A stretch of DNA of 12,172 nt from an uncultured Ruminiclostridium sp. (GTDB lineage: Bacteria; Bacillota; Clostridia; Oscillospirales; Ruminococcaceae). The first letter of the stretch is position 1. Every line of letters starts with the position of its first letter. The notes under the pieces are model-generated. The model saw only the letters and a list, made by a program, of their open reading frames with translations, did not search any database and was not told where the DNA came from. A program made the translations under genes and the position numbers. Shown in pieces: positions 1 through 6,142 of this stretch. The stretch lies in contig CAJTTE010000036.1 in the NCBI GenBank assembly GCA_910579265.1, forward strand, positions 1-12,172, read 5' to 3'.

Positions 1-54
1 TTTCTCCTGTGGAATTTTTAAAAAATTTTGTCCAATATCATTGACAAACCTACA
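1..54 (-). mobile_element. Outward-facing tip of a probable IS3-family (IS150-like) element, left copy
   Basis: Read on the minus strand from base 54 outward, the sequence begins TGTAGGTTTGTCAATGATAT and continues with TTGGACAAAA. It then has an AT-rich stretch and an AGGAGAAA Shine-Dalgarno sequence at the very edge. A 5'-TG end followed after about 20 bases by TTGGAC is the look of left inverted repeats in the IS150 subgroup of IS3, and a ribosome binding site about 45-55 bases in is where orfA would start. The same sequence recurs in inverted orientation at the other end of the window. No transposase codons are inside the window, so the family call rests on the tip alone. A repeat of another kind remains possible. 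Confidence 0.5.
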
Positions 55-55
55 A
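1..55. repeat. 55-base perfect terminal inverted repeat, left arm
   Basis: Bases 1-55 are the exact reverse complement of bases 12118-12172. The match stops at base 56, where the left side continues ATTTA and the reverse complement of the right side continues TAGAA. The repeat starts at the first base of the window and ends at the last. One base of the match lies outside the presumed insertion-sequence tip and may be coincidental. Confidence 0.97.
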
Positions 56-72
56 ATTTATCATTTTTACTG

Positions 73-101
73 TTGATTTTTTGGTTGTTTTGCTGTACAA
101 T
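73..101 (+). promoter_or_regulatory. Sigma-A promoter of tsaD
   Basis: TTGATT (73-78) and TACAAT (96-101) are separated by exactly 17 bases. Transcription would start near 108, just ahead of the GGAGAA ribosome binding site at 115-120. The promoter lies wholly inside the presumed insertion-sequence boundary at 54/55, so tsaD keeps its own promoter despite the upstream element. Confidence 0.6.
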
Positions 102-126
102 AGTAGAAAAATCCGGAGAAAATCAT

Positions 127-1128
127 ATGAAAATTTTGGCGATAGAATCATCCTGTGATGAAACGGCTTGTGCTGTGGTAGAAAATGGGAGAAAAATAAT
201 ATCAAGCATAGTAGCCACACAGATAGACGAACACAAGCTATATGGAGGAGTTGTTCCAGAAATAGCTTCCAGAAGGCATTGTGAAAATATAACAGCCGTG
301 TGTGACGAGGCGCTTACAAAGGCTGGATTAACACTAAGAGAATGTGACGCAATAGCCGTAACATATGCTCCCGGGCTTATAGGCGCTCTTCTGGTAGGTG
401 TAAATTTCGCAAAAAGCCTTGCTTTGGCATCAGGAAAGCCGCTTATTCCCGTGCATCATATAAAGGGACATATAGCCGCTAACTATATAGCGCATCCGGA
501 ATTAACACCTCCTTATTTATGTCTTGTTGCCAGCGGCGGCCATTCCCATATTATAAAGGTGAATGATTATACCGATTTTGAAACAGTAGGAAGAACGCTT
601 GACGATGCTGCGGGTGAGGCCTTTGACAAGGCGGCTCGCTCCATGGGATTTCCCTATCCCGGCGGGATACATGTTGATAAGGTGGCAAAACAAGGAGATC
701 CCACAAGATATAAGCTTCCCGTTCCCAAAACGGAATGCCCGTATGATTTTAGTTTTTCGGGATTAAAAACCGCAGTAGTAAACCTTGTTCACAATTCTGA
801 ACAAAAAGGTGAAAAAATAAATGTAAATGATCTTGCCGCAAGCTTTCAGCAAACCGTCTGCAATATTCTGATTTCTAGGTTTATCAAATCGGCTTCAGAC
901 TTCGGGTATAAAACCATTGCTCTGGCCGGGGGGGTAGCCGCAAACAGCGGATTGAGAGAAGCTCTTGCACAACAGGCGCAGACACATGGAATGACTCTTT
1001 ACATTCCGCCGATATCACTTTGCGGAGATAATGCGGCTATGATAGGAAGTCAGGGTTATTACGAGTATTTAAACGGAAATGTCGCAGATAGCTCGCTTAA
1101 CGCCGTTGCAAGTCTTAAACTGGGATAA
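127..1128 (+). CDS. tsaD: tRNA N6-adenosine threonylcarbamoyltransferase TsaD
   Basis: TsaD transfers the threonylcarbamoyl group from threonylcarbamoyl-AMP to A37 of ANN-decoding tRNAs, making t6A in the cytoplasm together with TsaB and TsaE. The 333-residue product has the usual family length. Its ASKHA-fold signatures are all present: MKILAIESSCDETACAVV at the start, the metal-binding histidines H111 and H115 in HHIKGH, ASGGHSHI, the DDAAGEAFDKAAR stretch, SFSGLKTAV, GGVAANSGLR and the metal-binding D301 in CGDNAAM. The ATG at 127 is chosen because GGAGAA (115-120) lies at the right distance. An in-frame extension back to base 28 would run through the terminal repeat and adds no family sequence. 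Its usual neighbours tsaE, tsaB and rimI are not visible, and the repeat 72 bases upstream may have separated it from them. Confidence 0.96.
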   Translation: MKILAIESSCDETACAVVENGRKIISSIVATQIDEHKLYGGVVPEIASRRHCENITAVCDEALTKAGLTLRECDAIAVTYAPGLIGALLVGVNFAKSLALASGKPLIPVHHIKGHIAANYIAHPELTPPYLCLVASGGHSHIIKVNDYTDFETVGRTLDDAAGEAFDKAARSMGFPYPGGIHVDKVAKQGDPTRYKLPVPKTECPYDFSFSGLKTAVVNLVHNSEQKGEKINVNDLAASFQQTVCNILISRFIKSASDFGYKTIALAGGVAANSGLREALAQQAQTHGMTLYIPPISLCGDNAAMIGSQGYYEYLNGNVADSSLNAVASLKLG

Positions 1129-1227
1129 AGAGTAAATAAAGCTTGTATCATAATCAGATCATAAAACGTAAAAGATTTTTTAAGTTCTGCTTCGAATATG
1201 TTAAATTAAATCAGGTATATAGTCAGA

Positions 1228-1255
1228 AAGATCCGCTGTTTGTTTAGCGGATCTT
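1228..1255 (+). terminator. Intrinsic terminator after tsaD
   Basis: AAGATCCGCT (1228-1237) pairs perfectly with AGCGGATCTT (1246-1255) around an 8-base loop. It is followed by ATTGTTATTG, a T-rich but interrupted tail. It lies 100 bases past the tsaD stop, with no gene between. The imperfect U-tract is the main weakness. Confidence 0.6.
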
Positions 1256-1392
1256 ATTGTTATTGCAGCTTTATTTGGTTAAGGGTCATTATATCACAAA
1301 TTTGAACGTATAGCGGGCCTATTGATATGAAATTAAAAGTATGTATGAGAATTTTATGAATTTTTTATCAATATTTCAAATCGATTTATTTT

Positions 1393-1421
1393 TTGAAAAA
1401 GTATCCCGATATGATTATAAG
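1393..1421 (+). promoter_or_regulatory. Possible promoter of a non-coding transcript
   Basis: TTGAAA (1393-1398), a 17-base spacer and TATAAG (1416-1421) match sigma-A well. No gene follows for more than 700 bases. The first thing downstream is the hairpin cluster at 1485-1595. In such AT-rich DNA, promoter-like matches arise easily by chance. Confidence 0.35.
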
Positions 1422-1427
1422 CATAAA

Positions 1428-1605
1428 ATAACATTATAGGATAGGTCGATTTATAATTGTTTTTGATTATGTCGGCATAGCTTTGCGGGTAATTTCATTT
1501 TATAAATAAGGCTGATTTTAATAATAAAATCAACCCGCTTTATCATCATAAAGCAAAAGGTATTTATCGGCTATCTGAAAAGCTGCAAATTGCAGAATTT
1601 TTACT
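1428..1605 (+). ncRNA. Candidate structured small RNA, family unknown
   Basis: Downstream of the promoter-like pair ending at 1421 the transcript would fold into consecutive perfect stems. TGATTTTA/TAAAATCA pairs at 1513-1520/1525-1532 with loop ATAA. GCGGGT/ACCCGC (1485-1490/1533-1538) encloses it. GCTTTAT/ATAAAGC pairs at 1537-1543/1548-1554 with loop CATC, sharing two bases with the outer stem. CTGC/GCAG at 1583-1595 is followed by AATTTTTA, a possible terminator. I do not recognise 6S RNA, tmRNA, RNase P or a known riboswitch in it. The ends are estimates. It could equally be decayed sequence with chance hairpins. Confidence 0.25.
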
Positions 1606-1661
1606 GATCTTGGAGGCTTTTCACATCAAAGAATGACTATAGATATCACAAAGGGATAGAT

Positions 1662-1712
1662 ATGAAATACCTTCGTAATTTTTCGTTTTTCCTTGGAATC
1701 GCCGCGCTTTAG
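1662..1712 (+). CDS. Possible 16-residue hydrophobic peptide
   Basis: ATG at 1662 follows AAGGGA (1651-1656) at a workable distance and encodes MKYLRNFSFFLGIAAL before a TAG at 1710-1712. The lysine and arginine near the start followed by a hydrophobic run resemble a small membrane peptide or the first part of a signal sequence. I recognise no family. It could be a genuine tiny protein, the stub of a decayed exported protein, or chance. No homologous-looking sequence follows the stop in the same frame. Confidence 0.15.
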   Translation: MKYLRNFSFFLGIAAL

Positions 1713-1753
1713 CATAATTGCATAAATTTCATTTGTTTTCAGATATGCCTTAG

Positions 1754-1794
1754 TTAAACGTTATGGAAAAACAACATTTTTTTAATACGTTTAA
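1754..1794. repeat. Hairpin-forming inverted repeat
   Basis: TTAAACGTTAT (1754-1764) pairs with ATACGTTTAA (1785-1794), with one extra T on the left arm. An inner A-run and T-run can extend the pairing. It abuts the dyad at 1794-1815. It could be part of a control region or a terminator-like fold; the role is unknown. Confidence 0.4.
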
Positions 1795-1815
1795 TGTGAT
1801 ATAGATTTATCACAT
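1794..1815. promoter_or_regulatory. 22-base dyad ATGTGATA-N6-TATCACAT, possible operator
   Basis: The two 8-base arms are perfect inverted complements with a 6-base centre (TAGATT). The dyad ends about 90 bases upstream of the promoter at 1907-1935. TGTGA and TCACA recall CRP/FNR half-sites, but their spacing (10 bases between them) is wrong for CRP. Dimeric regulator binding is an inference only. Confidence 0.3.
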
Positions 1816-1906
1816 GTCCACAGAAACGTATAAGCTTATTTGCAAAATTTCCGATAATTTTCTCCAAATATTTATGTATTTTTTATGTGATTTTAGACAA
1901 ATGGAG

Positions 1907-1935
1907 TTGCAAAAACAGAAAAAATATGGTAAAAT
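1907..1935 (+). promoter_or_regulatory. Sigma-A promoter of the GGDEF-EAL gene
   Basis: TTGCAA (1907-1912) and TAAAAT (1930-1935) have a 17-base spacer, and TGG immediately before the -10 makes it an extended -10 promoter. Transcription would begin near 1942 and leave a leader of about 250 nt before the start codon at 2195. Confidence 0.55.
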
Positions 1936-1941
1936 ATATTT

Positions 1942-2194
1942 AAACTGGAATAGTGTGGCTGCTTGAAACATACATTAGGTAGTTGTTTTTTGACATGATT
2001 TTTTTAACGGAAGTCTGTATTTTGATTTTGGTTTGTATTTGGTATTTCGATAAACATAATTTGATGTTAATAGATTGTGATTTTGACGGATGGCGGTTTA
2101 AAGCTGATTTGCAAGTTTAAATATCTCTTTAAAGCCGTATGATCCAGCTTATATCATAAAGAAAGGAGAAAGCCTTTCATAGGATAATAAAAAA
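1942..2194 (+). promoter_or_regulatory. Long 5' leader with competing hairpins before the GGDEF-EAL gene
   Basis: CGGTTTAAAG (2094-2103) can pair with CTTTAAAGCCG (2127-2137), with one bulged C. AAGCTG (2101-2106) can instead pair with CAGCTT (2145-2150). The two overlap at 2101-2103, so they exclude each other. Near the gene GAAAGG (2161-2166) pairs with CCTTTC (2173-2178), enclosing the strongest Shine-Dalgarno-like sequence AGGAG (2164-2168). A second, weaker AGGAT (2181-2185) sits 9 bases before the ATG and is probably the one used. The leader does not resemble the GEMM c-di-GMP riboswitch. A regulatory role is inferred from its length and folding only. Confidence 0.3.
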
Positions 2195-4786
2195 ATGAGT
2201 GGTCTTGATATCGCATTTAAAGAAACAAAATGTGTTAATATAAGGATTGATCTTACAAGAGATATTCCGATTACTCTTCTTGATAAGTATCATAATTTAA
2301 GTAAAAAGGACAGAAGAATGAGTCTGCGTGAAATTATTTATGCAGAAGATTTTCCGGTCCTTGCGGATATTTTCAGCGAAATAGTTTCCGGAAGAGAGAC
2401 CGCACTTAACGCTCACTGCCGCGTAAGAGTGGGTGAGGATTACAGATGGGTATGTCTTAACTGTTCGTCCCGTAAGGATACTTTTAACCGTTCTCAGTAT
2501 CTTACGGGAATAATGATGGATGTTTCAGAGTATCTTGACGCTTCGGAGAACGAATTTGCAATCGGGGGCACCGTAAGAAAAAAAAGAGATTTTACTCCCG
2601 ATACGGCGGTAAATGTTCAGGACGCTTCTCTTACGGAAATATTAGGCGAGGATTATCTCCTTAGGATTCAGCAAGCATTAACCGTTACCCACGGCATTTC
2701 TTCAGCGTTTTATGATGGCAGCGGCAAGCTTATTCTTTCGCCTCCGGATGAAAATGGAAGAATTATTTCTCAGAAAAAGACAAAATATAAAATAAGTCAG
2801 GAAATCAGATGCAGCCACCAGTTGATGGCGGTATGGACTGTTGCGTCTGATGACAGAGAAGCATTGGACAGAACGAAACCTCTTCTTAAAGTGCTGGCAG
2901 AAACTGTTTCTCAGATAGCCAATGCTATACTTGTGCTCTATAATGAAATGGAAAACTCCAAAACGGCAAATCAGCAGCTCGGAAGCAATATAGAACAGCA
3001 GATACTGCTTAATAACATATATACTATTATTTTGGAGCAAAACAGCGCGGATGAGGCGCTCAACATGGTCATTCAGCTTGTGGGTGAATATCTGAAGCTG
3101 GATAGGGTGGCATTGTATGATTTTAATCCTGAAACGGAGTATTCGGCTCTTAAAAAGGAATGGTATGTCAAAGGGATCGAAATGAAATTTCCTTTTACCG
3201 TTAAGGATAATCCTCAGCTTATGGAGGAGCTTAATTATTGCGACACTTACTTTTCGAATGGATGCCTTGACGATATGGAGAGAACCGGAATCAAATCCTT
3301 TGTTGCTTCTCAATTGGCTGAAAACGGAAGGTTCGTAGGTATAATTTTTTACGAGACGCTCCGCCAGGAAAGAATATGGAGCAGCGCAGACAAAAAACTT
3401 CTTAGAAATATTTCTCAGATCATTTCCACTATGCTTATACGCTGTAACATGGACGATGCTTTCAGACAGCAGAATGAGCAGTTAAAGAAGCTTGCGTTTA
3501 CCGATCCGGTTCTTGAAATATCAAACCGAGCTTGTCTTGACAGAGATTTGCAGGAAAATATCGACAATAAACGCCCTACGGCGGTGATTTCTTTAAAGAT
3601 GGTCAATATAAGCACCATTAACGAGACCTTCGGACATATAAGATCGGATAACCTTCTGAAAAAAATATGTGAGTACATAGAAGAAATAAAGCTTAGCGGA
3701 AAACGGACTTACCGTTTCAGCGGAAGCGTGCTTATGATTCTTCTTAACAATTGCAGCAGAAAGGATGCAAAAGATTTTCTTGATGGTTTGGCAGAGCGGT
3801 TTTCTCGCGGATGGGTAATCGACGGTGAGGAATATATTATTGAAATGAATGCCGGAGCCGCATTTTATCCGGATGATGCAGAAAGCTCCGAGGAAATATA
3901 TCGTTGTTCCACTCTTGCAATGTACAGTGCGGCGGGAAACGGTTCGGATTTCTATGCTTTTTATTCAAAGAGGCAGGATGAAACGGCGGGAGCGGCTTTT
4001 AATGCTGAACAAAGATTAAGACGTGCGGTTTTGAACGAGATGGACGGATTCAGCGTCGGATATCTCCCTATCGTTGATCCGGAAAGCAGAATAGTTGCTT
4101 TAGAAGCGGGCGTTTGCTGGTGTGACCGTGAAAACGGTTCGGTACCTGCCGGACGTGTTATAAAGCTTGCTGAAAGCATAGGTATCGACGAGCTTATCGA
4201 TTCCTGGGTAATTAACAATGCCTGCGGTTTTTTACGTGAGATTATTGATATTACGGGACGCAGGGATCTTATGCTGAATATAAATCTGACCTCTCACGAG
4301 TTGCAGAGATCTTCCGTTCATAATACAATAAGCGCTGCAATCGAAAGATACGAGCTTAAAGGCGAAAATATAGCCGTGGAAATTCCCGAAAGGGCGCAGC
4401 TCAGGATAGGCGGCGATAATTCTCTTATACTGAACAGGCTTAAGGGCAGCGGAGTCAAGATTGTTATCGATGATTTCGGAAGAGAGTATATGTCCTTGAC
4501 GGCACTTAAAAAGAATTCGGCGGATATAATCAAAATAAGAGCCGAGCAGTTTTGTTATGCTGATGAATCGGATAAGGCCGCTTTAAGCAGCGTTCTTTCT
4601 CTTGCGCATCAAAACGGTCTTATTGTTTGTATCAAGCATATCGAAACATTGGAGCAGTTTGAGTCGGTCAAGGAATATCCCGCCGATATATTTCAGGGAA
4701 GCTATCTTTCCGCTTCTTCTGATGAAATAGCTATAAAGCAGCTTTTTACCGAAAACGGAATAGGTATAGCCGCAGGGAAAAAGTAA
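2195..4786 (+). CDS. Multidomain PAS-PocR/GAF-GGDEF-EAL protein with degenerate c-di-GMP domains
   Basis: The 863-residue protein has no clear signal peptide or membrane segment, so it should be cytoplasmic. In order I read a PAS fold with PAC-like end (about 20-115), a PocR- or GAF-like sensor (about 145-250), a second GAF-like region (about 270-410), GGDEF (about 430-590) and EAL (about 600-855). GGDEF domains make c-di-GMP and EAL domains degrade it. Here the GGDEF signature is SGSVL (509-513) and the domain entry reads TDPVLEISNRACL. The EAL motif is EAG (637-639), and the first glutamate of AEGVE is K814 (IKHIE). The IDDFG aspartates D759-D760, the EIPE and NLTSHEL asparagine/glutamate positions and FQGSYL survive. 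The inferred role is a c-di-GMP-binding or purely signalling receptor rather than a working cyclase. Residual phosphodiesterase activity cannot be excluded. It stands alone with its own promoter, leader and terminator. Confidence 0.88.
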   Translation: MSGLDIAFKETKCVNIRIDLTRDIPITLLDKYHNLSKKDRRMSLREIIYAEDFPVLADIFSEIVSGRETALNAHCRVRVGEDYRWVCLNCSSRKDTFNRSQYLTGIMMDVSEYLDASENEFAIGGTVRKKRDFTPDTAVNVQDASLTEILGEDYLLRIQQALTVTHGISSAFYDGSGKLILSPPDENGRIISQKKTKYKISQEIRCSHQLMAVWTVASDDREALDRTKPLLKVLAETVSQIANAILVLYNEMENSKTANQQLGSNIEQQILLNNIYTIILEQNSADEALNMVIQLVGEYLKLDRVALYDFNPETEYSALKKEWYVKGIEMKFPFTVKDNPQLMEELNYCDTYFSNGCLDDMERTGIKSFVASQLAENGRFVGIIFYETLRQERIWSSADKKLLRNISQIISTMLIRCNMDDAFRQQNEQLKKLAFTDPVLEISNRACLDRDLQENIDNKRPTAVISLKMVNISTINETFGHIRSDNLLKKICEYIEEIKLSGKRTYRFSGSVLMILLNNCSRKDAKDFLDGLAERFSRGWVIDGEEYIIEMNAGAAFYPDDAESSEEIYRCSTLAMYSAAGNGSDFYAFYSKRQDETAGAAFNAEQRLRRAVLNEMDGFSVGYLPIVDPESRIVALEAGVCWCDRENGSVPAGRVIKLAESIGIDELIDSWVINNACGFLREIIDITGRRDLMLNINLTSHELQRSSVHNTISAAIERYELKGENIAVEIPERAQLRIGGDNSLILNRLKGSGVKIVIDDFGREYMSLTALKKNSADIIKIRAEQFCYADESDKAALSSVLSLAHQNGLIVCIKHIETLEQFESVKEYPADIFQGSYLSASSDEIAIKQLFTENGIGIAAGKK

Positions 4787-4792
4787 TTTTAG

Positions 4793-4825
4793 AAAGCCAA
4801 AGCATTAACTCAGCTGCGGCTTTTT
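4793..4825 (+). terminator. Intrinsic terminator of the GGDEF-EAL gene
   Basis: AAAGCC (4793-4798) pairs with GGCTTT (4818-4823). AGC/GCT can stack inside after a small internal loop, and the stem runs into TTTTTAAAATTTT. It starts six bases after the stop codon. Confidence 0.65.
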
Positions 4826-4859
4826 AAAATTTTCAGGAAAATTAAAAGCATTTCATCTA

Positions 4860-4888
4860 TTGAAAAAAGTGCGCGAAAAGTATATAAT
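4860..4888 (+). promoter_or_regulatory. Sigma-A promoter of the SEDS gene
   Basis: TTGAAA (4860-4865) and a consensus TATAAT (4883-4888) have exactly 17 bases between them. The start would be near 4895, about 30 bases before the ATG. It lies just behind the preceding terminator, so the SEDS gene starts a new transcription unit that may also include galK. Confidence 0.75.
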
Positions 4889-4923
4889 AGACAAAGAAAT
4901 AAAAATGACATAGTAGGGAACAG

Positions 4924-6075
4924 ATGGTTAAAAAAATTATTAAAACCGCTTTTGAATATATAAAAAGACTGGACAAGATACTTATTTTGCTTTGTGCGGC
5001 GGCAAGTTCTTTCGGTATTCTTCTTCTTTACAGTATGTATTCAAATGATTTTGCAAATGTTGACGCCAAATATTATCAAACTCAGATCGCAGCGCTTTGC
5101 ATAGGCTTTGGTGCCATGCTTGCGGTTGCGGCTATAAATTATAAGTTCATATCAAAAATCTGGTTTATATATGCTCCCGCCGCCTTAATACTGACTTTGC
5201 TTTTATTTGTTATAGGCGAAGGTGTTGAAGGCGCGGATGATGTAAACTGGATCAGGGTAGGTCCTATTACGATCCAGCCGTCGGAGCTGCTTAAAGACGC
5301 ATTTATAATGACTTTTGCCACACATTTGAACAAGGTGGGAAAGGATATTAACCGCCTTCCTCATTTCTTGCTGCTTTGTCTTCACGGAATGATACCTGTG
5401 GCATTGATCGCAAAGCTCGGCGACGACGGTACGGCGCTTGTTTTTCTGTTTATATTCGTAATAATGATGATAATAGCAGGACTTGGTTTAAGATATATCC
5501 TGCTGGGATGTGCAGCGGTTCCCGCCGTAATATATTTTGCATGGAATTATCTTATGCAATCCCATCATAAAGCGCGTATTCTTGTTTTATTTGATCCTTT
5601 AATGCAGGAAGAGCAGATAAACGGAATATGGTATCAGCAATATTGGGGCAGGATCGCTCTGGGAAGCGGAAAAATGACCGGCACCGGACTTTTCGGCGGA
5701 GATTATGTTTATACCTCATTTATTCAAAATGATTTTATTTTTGCGTATATAGGAAATGCTCTCGGATTTGTGGGCTGTATCGCTACGGTAGCGCTTCTTC
5801 TTCTTATCTGTATGAAAATATATCTTAACAGTCTTCAGGCTAAGGATAAGCTTGGGCAGCTTATTTGCGTCGGTGTATTTTCGATGATACTGATACACTC
5901 GATTTTAAATATCGGAATGGTATTGGCCGTAATGCCGGTTATCGGCATCCCTTTGCCGTTCATCAGCGCCGGCGGAACGTCCACGGTATCCCTTTATCTG
6001 GCTGTAGGGCTTGTATTGAGCGTATATGGCCACAGGGAGAGAAAGCATCATATGTTTTATACCGAAAAGGATTAG
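4924..6075 (+). CDS. SEDS-family peptidoglycan glycosyltransferase (FtsW/RodA/SpoVE)
   Basis: SEDS proteins polymerise lipid II into glycan strands at the membrane, each normally working with a class B penicillin-binding protein in division (FtsW), elongation (RodA) or sporulation (SpoVE). The 383-residue product is rich in hydrophobic segments (about ten). It carries the family signatures NWIRVGPITIQPSELLKDA (about 103-121), the LFDPLMQ loop, IALGSGKMTGTGLF, NDFIFAYIG with the catalytic-type aspartate D270, and GIPLPFISAGGTSTVSLYL near the end. Family members usually have EELGF after the aspartate; here it reads GNALGF. AGGGA (4915-4919) is a modest ribosome binding site. No penicillin-binding protein gene is nearby, so RodA, FtsW or SpoVE cannot be told apart here. 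The loop and spacing look most RodA-like. It ends 67 bases before galK with no obvious terminator between. Confidence 0.93.
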   Translation: MVKKIIKTAFEYIKRLDKILILLCAAASSFGILLLYSMYSNDFANVDAKYYQTQIAALCIGFGAMLAVAAINYKFISKIWFIYAPAALILTLLLFVIGEGVEGADDVNWIRVGPITIQPSELLKDAFIMTFATHLNKVGKDINRLPHFLLLCLHGMIPVALIAKLGDDGTALVFLFIFVIMMIIAGLGLRYILLGCAAVPAVIYFAWNYLMQSHHKARILVLFDPLMQEEQINGIWYQQYWGRIALGSGKMTGTGLFGGDYVYTSFIQNDFIFAYIGNALGFVGCIATVALLLLICMKIYLNSLQAKDKLGQLICVGVFSMILIHSILNIGMVLAVMPVIGIPLPFISAGGTSTVSLYLAVGLVLSVYGHRERKHHMFYTEKD

Positions 6076-6142
6076 GTATATTCTGATTAAAATCATATTT
6101 CATTTATTATAAGCATTTTTTAAAAAGAAAGGAAAGAATGAA

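Larger units (their letters stand above)
1256..1906. other. Gene-free AT-rich region with several inverted repeats
   Basis: No convincing protein gene was found on either strand here. The stretch is very AT-rich and carries repeated hairpin potential: a hairpin cluster at 1485-1595, a hairpin at 1754-1794 and an 8+6+8 dyad at 1794-1815. A 10-base palindrome ATAAGCTTAT lies at 1830-1839. Together with the leader of the next gene it makes about 1.07 kb without a gene, unusual beside the tight spacing elsewhere in the window. Confidence 0.6.

Noticed and set aside
28..126. In-frame N-terminal extension of tsaD back to base 28
   Set aside because: It reads through the terminal repeat and the tsaD promoter, has no ribosome binding site and adds sequence foreign to TsaD. 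The ATG at 127 has both a good site and the family start MKILAIE.
1794..1830. CRP site or DnaA-box cluster (TGTGA...TCACA, TTATCACA, TGTCCACA)
   Set aside because: The half-site spacing is 10 rather than 6 bases for CRP. The DnaA-like words each miss consensus and do not form a cluster.
1942..2194. c-di-GMP riboswitch (GEMM) ahead of the GGDEF-EAL gene
   Set aside because: None of the conserved GEMM core segments or its tetraloop-receptor layout can be seen in the leader.
2702..3313. 203-codon minus-strand frame inside the GGDEF-EAL gene
   Set aside because: It is the antisense shadow of a convincing coding sequence, has no ribosome binding site and no family-like sequence.
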